Of a stretch of DNA of 5,138 nt, positions 1-4,526 are shown piece by piece; position 1 is the first letter of the stretch, and every line of letters begins with the position of its first letter. The stretch comes from Gemmatimonadota bacterium (GTDB lineage: Bacteria; Latescibacterota; UBA2968; UBA8231), in NCBI GenBank assembly GCA_018673255.1, contig JABHDC010000029.1, positions 1 to 5,138 on the forward strand, read 5' to 3'. The translations under genes were made by a program, and so were the position numbers. The notes under the pieces are model-generated. The model did not search any database, was not told where the DNA came from, and saw only the letters and a program-made list of their open reading frames with translations.

Positions 1-1
1 C

Positions 2-466
2 ACGATCGGTGTGGCAACCCTCACCGGTCTGCTGTTGGCCTCGCGTTGGCTGACGGATCTGTCAGCGCCCCTGTTCGGGATCAGCGTCGATCGGTGGGGG
101 CCGCAACGAATGGGGACCATCTACTTCATCAGCGGTGGTCTCGCGCTGATGCTGGCGGCCGGCAGTACCTCCGTGACCGGTTTGGTGGGCAATGTCGTCT
201 TATTCTATGCCTGTGCCGCCGGGGTTGGCGTGGTCTTGCATTCGATGGCCGGCGCCGGCGGCGGGACCGCCATCGCCCGCTATGTGACGGCCTCGGATCT
301 GGGCTCTGCCGTCGGACCGAATATTGGCTGGCTCGTCCTGCAGGCCGGCATCGTCGTCCAGGGGGTCTTCCTGATTGGCGCTGGCCTGTATGTGCTGGCC
401 GGCGTGACTGCCGCGATCGCCATCGTCCACCGTACTCATCCGCCTGTCGAGCGAGAGATGACATGA
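2..466 (+). CDS. MFS transporter, C-terminal part (5' end outside window)
   Basis: This is the C-terminal 154 residues of an inner-membrane secondary transporter of the major facilitator superfamily; the frame is open to the left edge. Hydrophobic stretches fit part of one helix (about visible residues 3-20) followed by helices at about 38-55, 61-80, 102-121 and 122-143, i.e. roughly TM8 to TM12. Between the first two lies GISVDRWGPQR (26-36), a recognisable version of MFS motif A (G-x3-D-R-x-G-R), which recurs between TM8 and TM9 in the second half of these proteins. A glycine/alanine-rich stretch, MAGAGGGTA (82-90), is also typical of MFS helices. The tail HRTHPPVEREMT is short and cytoplasmic. 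The TGA stop overlaps the ATG of the following PLP-enzyme gene (ATGA), indicating translational coupling and a shared operon. The substrate cannot be read from this part; the neighbour suggests an amino acid or amine, as inference only. Confidence 0.85.
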   Translation, partial: TIGVATLTGLLLASRWLTDLSAPLFGISVDRWGPQRMGTIYFISGGLALMLAAGSTSVTGLVGNVVLFYACAAGVGVVLHSMAGAGGGTAIARYVTASDLGSAVGPNIGWLVLQAGIVVQGVFLIGAGLYVLAGVTAAIAIVHRTHPPVEREMT

Positions 467-1605
467 AAACGCCCCAAACGCCACTGTTGTCGAAGGATGC
501 CTTTGTCGGTCTGGAAGGTGTCACTCACCTCTGCACCGGAGGCGAAGCTCCCTGGCTGAAGGCCTTCGACGAAGTCTATGCTGAGTTCGCGGAATTGAAG
601 AGTGCCGGTCTGGCAGGCCGCGAGCGGGTGTATGAGATCGGCGAGACCTGTCGCGCGCAGCTGGGCCGGTTGTGGTCGGTTCCGGCACCACGGATCGCCT
701 TCATGCCTTCTGCCGCCGAAGGCATGAGCTGGTTGGCGCGTGGACTGGACTGGCAACCCGGTGACAATGTCGTCACGGACAATCTTGAGTTTCCGTCCGT
801 TGCCTACGCCTGGCGGGATCTGGCCGAGCGGGGCGTCGAGGTACGCATGGTTCCTCACGCCGATTTCCACATCGACGAAGATGCGCTGCTGGCGCAGGTG
901 GATGATCGAACGCGTGTCCTGGCCGTCTCACAGGTCGGCTTCTACACCGGGCAGAATCTCGATATCCGCCGATTGGCGCAGGGCCTGAAGGCTGGGGGAA
1001 CACAGACGTTGCTGGCAGTCGATGCCACGCACGCGGCAGGCGTTGTCGACGTACCGGCGAGCGTCACGGATCTGTGTGTGAGCAGCAGCTACAAGTGGTT
1101 GCTGGCCACCCACGGCACGGCGCCATGTTATTTGAGCGAGCGCGCCGAGGCTCAGACGCGGTCGAGTAGCTTTGGTTGGCACAATCTGGCCGTCTGGCCT
1201 GCACAGGGAGCGGAGCGGCTGGCTACCGTGGATGAGAAGCCGATGCCAGCTCGTCTGGAACCGGGGAATCCGGCGATGATGGTCATCCTGTTCCTGCATC
1301 GAGCGCTCGAGCACCTGCTCGACCTGGGAATCGACCGCATCCAGTCACATGCGTGGGATCTGTCCGAAACGATCGATACCGGACTGAGAGACCTCGGCTA
1401 CGAGGTGATCTCGCCATCGAATCGTGCGGCTCGTTCGGGCAACACTTGCTTCCTGGCCGAGGATGCGGCTGCCGTACAGAAAGCCCTGGCGCAGGAGGAA
1501 GTGCTCGTCTGGGGGGAATACGGGCGTGTCAGGGTCTCCGGTCATCTCTACAATGACGCGGGAGATGTGGTGCGCCTTCTCGAATCTCTCCAGAAAATAT
1601 CCTGA
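463..1605 (+). CDS. PLP-dependent class V aminotransferase-fold enzyme (cysteine desulfurase / isopenicillin N epimerase-like)
   Basis: A complete 380-residue cytosolic enzyme of the fold-type I, class V aminotransferase family. Key residues visible are Asp187 in VDATHAAG (contacts the pyridine nitrogen of PLP), His190 three residues later, and the Schiff-base lysine Lys211 in SSSYKWLLATHG. Near the C terminus GRVRVSGHLYND matches the family's RvS-x-x-x-YN signature. The start is the ATG at 463, inside the preceding stop codon, with a modest GAGAG upstream; the same frame is open further left but would then overlap the transporter out of frame, so the longer version is rejected. SufS-type desulfurases carry a catalytic Cys in a loop before the RvS motif; the corresponding stretch here (EEVLVWGEYGR) has none. 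Cys329 lies earlier, in SGNTCFLAE, which looks like a structural strand. A group II cysteine desulfurase is therefore unlikely; an aminotransferase, epimerase or lyase is more plausible. The reaction is unknown. Confidence 0.88.
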   Translation: MKTPQTPLLSKDAFVGLEGVTHLCTGGEAPWLKAFDEVYAEFAELKSAGLAGRERVYEIGETCRAQLGRLWSVPAPRIAFMPSAAEGMSWLARGLDWQPGDNVVTDNLEFPSVAYAWRDLAERGVEVRMVPHADFHIDEDALLAQVDDRTRVLAVSQVGFYTGQNLDIRRLAQGLKAGGTQTLLAVDATHAAGVVDVPASVTDLCVSSSYKWLLATHGTAPCYLSERAEAQTRSSSFGWHNLAVWPAQGAERLATVDEKPMPARLEPGNPAMMVILFLHRALEHLLDLGIDRIQSHAWDLSETIDTGLRDLGYEVISPSNRAARSGNTCFLAEDAAAVQKALAQEEVLVWGEYGRVRVSGHLYNDAGDVVRLLESLQKIS

Positions 1606-1620
1606 TTCCTTGGAAATCCG

Positions 1621-1649
1621 TTGACAGGTGCACATCTGAGTAGTATACT
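1621..1649 (+). promoter_or_regulatory. Strong sigma70-type promoter for the HTH-ssb operon
   Basis: TTGACA (1621-1626, perfect -35) and TATACT (1644-1649, 5 of 6 matches to the -10 consensus) are separated by the ideal 17 bp. A transcript would start near 1656, giving a leader of about 97 nt before the ATG at 1753. The -35 lies 15 bp after the stop of the preceding PLP-enzyme gene and no terminator is visible between them, so some readthrough from upstream is possible. This is the best promoter match seen in the window. Confidence 0.85.
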
Positions 1650-1659
1650 GATGTGCACC
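1627..1659. promoter_or_regulatory. Operator-like perfect inverted repeat straddling the -10 region
   Basis: GGTGCACATC (1627-1636) and GATGTGCACC (1650-1659) are exact reverse complements, separated by 13 bp. The left arm begins directly after the -35 hexamer, the -10 hexamer lies between the arms, and the right arm covers the predicted start site. The arms are 23 bp apart start to start, close to two helical turns, as expected for a dimeric protein gripping one DNA face. Because transcription would begin within the right arm, the repeat cannot fold in the RNA, so it should act as DNA. An additional half-site, TGCACC, recurs at 1669-1674. It does not match the E. coli LexA pattern. The binding protein is unknown; the downstream small HTH-like protein is a candidate. 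Confidence 0.7.
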
Positions 1660-1661
1660 AC

Positions 1662-1690
1662 GAGGGCATGCACCCTTAGGTGAAGCCCTC
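1662..1690 (+). promoter_or_regulatory. Leader hairpin 1 upstream of the HTH-ssb operon
   Basis: GAGGGC (1662-1667) pairs with GCCCTC (1685-1690). Inside, CACC (1671-1674) pairs with GGTG (1679-1682) around a CTTA loop, with a 3x2 internal loop between the two stems. It lies just downstream of the predicted transcription start, so it would form at the very 5' end of the mRNA and could protect it or regulate translation. No known riboswitch class is recognised. Confidence 0.45.
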
Positions 1691-1705
1691 TCCCCACGGA
1701 TCTCC

Positions 1706-1723
1706 CCCTCACCGTGGTGAGGG
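1706..1723 (+). promoter_or_regulatory. Leader hairpin 2 upstream of the HTH-ssb operon
   Basis: CCCTCACC (1706-1713) and GGTGAGGG (1716-1723) are exact reverse complements, giving a 7-bp stem with a CGTG tetraloop in RNA. It ends 17 nt before the AGGAG ribosome-binding site (1741-1745). CCCTC here can alternatively pair with GAGGG of hairpin 1 (1662-1666), and GAGGG here with CCCTC of hairpin 1 (1686-1690), so two mutually exclusive folds are possible. There is no U-run after it, so it is not a standard intrinsic terminator. Confidence 0.45.
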
Positions 1724-1752
1724 ATTCTGCGTGAAGGATTAGGAGAGCGACT

Positions 1753-1926
1753 ATGGATAACTTCGATCGTGACCGCATTGCCCGCGCTGCCCGGATCTAC
1801 TCGAGCAACCGTGATGCCGGTCTGGCCCTCGGCATCGCTCCTGGCAGCTTTGGTCGTCTGTGCCGACGCTATGGTATAGAAACACCCCAGGCCCGTCGTC
1901 GGAAGACGACCGTATCCGTCGCCTGA
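1753..1926 (+). CDS. Small helix-turn-helix-like protein, first gene of ssb operon (57 aa)
   Basis: A 57-residue ORF beginning with ATG seven bases after a good AGGAG ribosome-binding site (1741-1745) and ending in TGA at 1924-1926, where the stop overlaps the ssb Shine-Dalgarno. The protein starts MDNFDRDRIARAARIY and is predicted to be mostly helical. Residues about 7-16 form a first helix, 20-27 (RDAGLALG) a second, IAPG a turn, and 31-41 (SFGRLCRRYGI) a recognition-type helix, followed by a basic tail (QARRRK, 46-51). The Ala-Leu-Gly-Ile turn followed by a helix ending Arg-Tyr-Gly-Ile is the classic look of small Fis/HTH_8-type helix-turn-helix motifs. The strong promoter upstream, good ribosome site and 11-bp spacing to ssb argue that it is a real gene. 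A DNA-binding, possibly autoregulatory role is inferred from fold and context; I do not recognise a named family. Confidence 0.8.
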   Translation: MDNFDRDRIARAARIYSSNRDAGLALGIAPGSFGRLCRRYGIETPQARRRKTTVSVA

Positions 1927-1937
1927 GGAGGTTGACC

Positions 1938-2615
1938 ATGTCCAGCTGCGTCAATCGCGTCGTCCTCATCGGCAATCTGGGTGCTGATCCCGACACCCGC
2001 TTCACGCCATCGGCGACGCAGGTGGTTACCGCGAATCTGGCCACAGATGATTCGTGGACGGATCGCCATGGCAAGAAGCATCAGCAGACAGAATGGCACC
2101 GACTCGTTTTCTGGCGTCGTCTGGCCGAGATTGCCACTGATTATCTGCACAAGGGAAGCCGTATACACATCGAGGGTCGCCTCAAGTCACGCACGTGGGA
2201 GGATGATGACGGAAATCGTCACTTCCTCACGGAAATCGTGGTCAGTGACCTGCAGATCCTGGATGGTTCCGGCAATGGACCAGCCGAACTCGACCTGCTC
2301 TATGGTCGAGACCAACTGCACGGTAGTGAACAGGCAACGATCGCACTCGCTTCGACTGCACTGGCTTCGACTGCGGGCGCCCAGAATACCGAGACCGGAA
2401 TCGCTGCGGCAGGTCCCGCTGCAGGTATCTCTGTCTCAGACATCTCTGCCGCAGGGGATTCCGGCATTGGGGATTCTGTAACCGGCGAGATAGGCACCGG
2501 GGAGATTACCGTCGGCGGGACTCGCACCGGGAGGCGTGTTACCGGGGCGCCTGGCATCACAGACTTGTTCACAGGAGAGTCTGGCGAGGAGGTCGAGGAC
2601 GGTCTGCCTTTCTGA
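1938..2615 (+). CDS. ssb: Single-stranded DNA-binding protein (SSB)
   Basis: A 225-residue SSB that coats ssDNA during replication, recombination and repair and recruits partners through its C-terminal tip. The OB fold spans residues 1-108: VNRVVLIGNLGADPDTRFTP, TEWHRLVFW, LAEIATDYLHKGSRIHIEG and TEIVVSDLQIL all align with bacterial SSBs. Trp40, Trp53 and Trp87 match E. coli Trp40/54/88, and His54 matches His55. The position of the DNA-stacking Phe60 is Trp59, followed by Arg-Arg where most have Gly-Lys. The tail ends EEVEDGLPF, a functional-looking variant of DDDIPF. The linker (about 110-213) is long and rich in Ala/Gly/Thr/Ser/Ile rather than the usual Gly/Gln/Pro, with tandem ALAST and TGEI repeats. 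The start at 1938 is set by AGGAGG (1926-1931) six bases upstream and by the SSB N terminus; the frame is open back to 1860, but that overlaps the preceding gene. No uvrA neighbour is visible, so it could be a second SSB. Confidence 0.95.
   Translation: MSSCVNRVVLIGNLGADPDTRFTPSATQVVTANLATDDSWTDRHGKKHQQTEWHRLVFWRRLAEIATDYLHKGSRIHIEGRLKSRTWEDDDGNRHFLTEIVVSDLQILDGSGNGPAELDLLYGRDQLHGSEQATIALASTALASTAGAQNTETGIAAAGPAAGISVSDISAAGDSGIGDSVTGEIGTGEITVGGTRTGRRVTGAPGITDLFTGESGEEVEDGLPF
2343..2372 (+). repeat. Two-copy 15-bp in-frame tandem repeat in the SSB linker
   Basis: Two adjacent 15-bp units (2343-2357 and 2358-2372) differ by one base (C2348 versus G2363), a silent change, and encode ALAST twice. 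A second degenerate 15-bp-period pair lies further along the same linker: ACCGGCGAGAT at 2481-2491 and ACCGGGGAGAT at 2496-2506 (one mismatch), encoding TGEI-G-TGEI. Both keep the reading frame and suggest that the linker grew by local duplication. Confidence 0.8.
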
Positions 2616-2700
2616 ATCTGGCCCTCTTGTGCTGGCCGTCTTGTTCTGGGCATGCTGAAGGCGAGGTGTGCTGAAGGATCAGATCTGGAAATCTCAACAG

Positions 2701-2738
2701 AATGCCCGTGCCCCTCTGCAGGGGCACGGGCATTTCTT
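2701..2738. terminator. Strong intrinsic terminator, probably bidirectional
   Basis: AATGCCCGTGCCCCT (2701-2715) and AGGGGCACGGGCATT (2720-2734) form a perfect 15-bp stem closed by a CTGC loop, followed on the plus strand by TCTT so that the run at the stem end reads TTTCTT. It lies 85 bp after the ssb stop. On the minus strand the stem also ends in TT but is followed by a less T-rich tail; the convergent peroxiredoxin gene ends 108 bp away and may use it too. The rest of the 227-bp convergent gap (2616-2700 and 2739-2842) holds no gene; 2653-2677 has a short direct repeat (TGCTGAAGG twice, 16 bp apart). Confidence 0.9.
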
Positions 2739-2842
2739 GTTCGTCCACAGCCATCACCCGTTTGTCATGGTGAGGATGGTCCAGGCCCATCTCCCTCTAC
2801 TTCGGGTGTACCGCCTGGTTGCGGGGGGCCTGCAGGGTGCGG

Positions 2843-3478
2843 CTACTTATTCGGCTGGGGTGTCACACGCAGATAGGGTTTGATCGCCTTGAAGCCCTTC
2901 GGAAACAACTCCTTGGCCTCTTCGTCGGATACGGCCGGAACGACGATGCAATCCTCACCATCACGCCAGTTTGCCGGGGTGGCCACCTTGTGAACAGCCG
3001 TCAGCTGCAGAGAATCAACGACACGAAGGATCTCGTCAAAATTGCGGCCCGTCGATGCTGGATACGTCAGGGTCAGTTTCACCTTCTTGTCAGGGCCGAT
3101 GACGAAGACTGACCGAATGGTGAGATTGTCCAGGGAATTGGGGTGGATCATGTCATATAGATTGGCGATCTCGCGATCCGGATCGGCAATGATTGGATAG
3201 TCGACTGTCGCGCCCTGCGTCTCGTTGATATCGTTGATCCAACTGTGATGAGAATCCACAGGATCGACACTCAGCGCGATCACCTTGGTGTTGCGCTTCT
3301 CAAATTCGGGTTTGAGTTTGGCTACGGTCCCCAGTTCCGTCGTACACACGGGGGTGAAGTCCGCTGGGTGAGAGAAGAAGATCACCCAGTTGTTACCGAT
3401 CCACTCGTGAAACTCGATCTTACCTTCAGTTGTTTCCGCTACAAAATCGGGGGCGATGTCGCCCAAACGCACAGCCAT
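2843..3478 (-). CDS. Peroxiredoxin, Prx6 (1-Cys type) family
   Basis: A 211-residue cytosolic thiol peroxidase that reduces hydrogen peroxide and organic hydroperoxides. The N-terminal AhpC/TSA thioredoxin-like domain contains SHPADFTPVCTTE with peroxidatic Cys45, Thr42 and Pro43; His37 and Arg122 (in TIRSVFVIG) occupy the other conserved positions of the Prx6 active site. The C-terminal domain (about 160-211), with TPANWRDGED, VSDEEAKELFPKGF and PYLRVTPQP, is diagnostic for the Prx6 subfamily, and the length fits. There is one extra cysteine, Cys177 in GEDCIVVP, where many relatives have an aliphatic residue, so strict 1-Cys chemistry is not certain. AGGAG (3491-3487, minus strand) lies eight bases before the ATG, supporting this start. 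The gene is divergent from the nuclease gene, with 29 bp between start codons, and convergent with ssb. Confidence 0.95.
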   Translation of the reverse strand: MAVRLGDIAPDFVAETTEGKIEFHEWIGNNWVIFFSHPADFTPVCTTELGTVAKLKPEFEKRNTKVIALSVDPVDSHHSWINDINETQGATVDYPIIADPDREIANLYDMIHPNSLDNLTIRSVFVIGPDKKVKLTLTYPASTGRNFDEILRVVDSLQLTAVHKVATPANWRDGEDCIVVPAVSDEEAKELFPKGFKAIKPYLRVTPQPNK

Positions 3479-3507
3479 TCTCTACACTCCTGAGTAGGGG
3501 TTCCGAC

Positions 3508-4413
3508 ATGTTTGCGCCTAACCTACAGACGCTCCGATCACTGTCAACGCGCTCTGCTGTGGCCCTGTTCCTGTTGGCCTGGGCAGTCGCACAACCCGCA
3601 GCCGCCTGGTGGGGAAGTGGTCACGATCTGCTGGCACAGGCTTCGGTTCAGGCCTTGCCCCAGGACATGCCTGACTACTTCCGTGCAGGTGCCTCCACCA
3701 TTGCGCACATGTCCTATGATCCTGACGTGGCCAAGAATCGTGGAACGCCGCAGTTGTCACATGGCGAGTTTCCCGAACACTTCTTCGATCTGGAATTGCT
3801 CGCAGATCAGCCCTATCCGGACAAGCGGTATGAGTTCATCGAACTGTGTCACGAACTCGGTGTTGCACCGGACAAGGTTGGCTTCGCTCCCTATGCGATC
3901 GCCGAGTGGACACAACGTCTGGCCGTCGCCTTCGCAGAACACAGGCGTTGGCCTGAGAATGAAGCGATCCGTGCCAAGAGTCTCGTCTATGCCGGCTTCC
4001 TCGCGCATTACTCACAGGATCTGGTCCAGCCTCTTCACGCCACCATCCACTACGATGGCCGCGTCGACGAAGACGGGCGTTCACCCCATAGTGGCATCCA
4101 CGAAACGGTCGACGCGAGTGTGGAACGCTTGAAGCTTGATCCGGCTCAGTTGGCGCGCGAAGCTCAGGTGATTCCCATTGACGGTGACTTGTTTGAGGCG
4201 ATTCGCAGCATCGTGAGGCAGAGCAATGGCCTGGTCGACGAGGTCTACGGGCTGGCCACAGACCTGGAGGGTGGCAGCGGACCGACGACCGAGGCGGGTC
4301 GGCAGTTCGTCCGGGAGAGGGCGGTTCGGGCGACGGCATTCACGGCATCACTGTATGTGACGGCGTGGCAACTGTCTGAAGATCTGCGACTTCCCGGCTG
4401 GCTGGATCGGTAA
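3508..4413 (+). CDS. Secreted S1/P1 nuclease family zinc-dependent hydrolase
   Basis: A 301-residue exported protein of the S1/P1 nuclease and zinc-dependent phospholipase C superfamily, expected to hydrolyse single-stranded nucleic acid (possibly 3'-nucleotides) outside the cytoplasm. Residues 1-33 form a Sec signal peptide: basic N region (Arg10, Arg15), hydrophobic core VALFLLAWAVA, and a PAAA cleavage site before Trp34. Cleavage there exposes the N-terminal Trp that binds zinc in P1 nuclease. The zinc ligands line up with P1: Trp34, His39 (WWGSGH, six residues as in P1), Asp71 or Asp73, His91 (HFFD), then His167-x3-Asp171-x5-His177 (HYSQDLVQPLH) and His198-x3-Asp202 (HETVD). The set appears complete. 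AGGGG (3496-3500) seven bases upstream fixes the ATG at 3508; the in-frame ATG at 3430 would lie inside the divergent peroxiredoxin gene and bury the signal peptide. Only two cysteines are apparent or fewer, so extensive disulfides are not expected. Confidence 0.88.
   Translation: MFAPNLQTLRSLSTRSAVALFLLAWAVAQPAAAWWGSGHDLLAQASVQALPQDMPDYFRAGASTIAHMSYDPDVAKNRGTPQLSHGEFPEHFFDLELLADQPYPDKRYEFIELCHELGVAPDKVGFAPYAIAEWTQRLAVAFAEHRRWPENEAIRAKSLVYAGFLAHYSQDLVQPLHATIHYDGRVDEDGRSPHSGIHETVDASVERLKLDPAQLAREAQVIPIDGDLFEAIRSIVRQSNGLVDEVYGLATDLEGGSGPTTEAGRQFVRERAVRATAFTASLYVTAWQLSEDLRLPGWLDR
3520..3547 (-). promoter_or_regulatory. Candidate promoter of the peroxiredoxin gene, inside the nuclease coding region
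   Basis: On the minus strand a perfect TTGACA (3547-3542) is followed after 16 bp by TAGGTT (3525-3520), which matches only half of the -10 consensus. Transcription would start near 3513 and give a leader of about 35 nt containing the AGGAG site. The element lies within the signal-peptide codons of the divergent nuclease gene, as expected because the 29-bp gap has no room for a promoter. The weak -10 keeps confidence low; an activator such as a peroxide regulator could assist it. Confidence 0.4.
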
Positions 4414-4526
4414 ACGGGTATGGGGTCGATGAAGCGGTTGGTGCGGCGAGGATGCCAGTGTCACAGGGCGGTGTTCCTGACGGCGGTGCGCGATGCTGAT
4501 TCCATCAATCGACTTCGGTGATGGCC
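4414..4526. other. Convergent intergenic gap with weak hairpin
   Basis: This 113-bp gap lies between the convergent nuclease and enolase-superfamily genes. The only structure seen is CCATCA (4502-4507) with TGATGG (4519-4524), a 6-bp stem with an 11-nt loop placed just after the minus-strand gene's stop. It has no T-run on either strand, so a terminator role is weak. No convincing gene or promoter is seen. Confidence 0.4.

Noticed and set aside
46..462. Upstream extension of the PLP-enzyme frame, giving a 519-residue ORF
   Set aside because: It overlaps the transporter out of frame, its translation is Arg/Gly/Cys-rich and unlike any domain, and a normal class V start exists at 463.
129..524. 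Long antisense ORFs over the transporter and over other genes
   Set aside because: Arg/Pro/Ser-rich low-complexity translations are typical of shadow frames in GC-rich coding DNA, with no start signals.
1636..1651. LexA (SOS) box in the ssb promoter
   Set aside because: CTG at 1636-1638 is not followed by CAG at the E. coli LexA spacing (TGA is found). Some resemblance of GAGTAGTATAC to TTAG/TACTA-type boxes of xanthomonads is partial and has the wrong spacing.
1860..1937. Earlier in-frame ATG for ssb at 1860
   Set aside because: It would overlap the small HTH gene, and the AGGAGG site and conserved SSB N terminus both point to 1938.
3451..3464. GGGCGA-TG-TCGCCC inverted repeat near the peroxiredoxin start
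   Set aside because: It falls within codons 5-9 of a conserved protein segment, has only 6-bp arms, and short GC-rich repeats are expected by chance; kept only as a remote operator possibility.
3430..3507. Earlier in-frame ATG for the nuclease at 3430
   Set aside because: It lies inside the divergent peroxiredoxin gene and would put 26 polar residues ahead of a proper signal peptide.
4420..4521. 33-codon ORF after the nuclease gene
   Set aside because: It has no ribosome-binding site, no recognisable motif, and overlaps the weak hairpin in a convergent gap.
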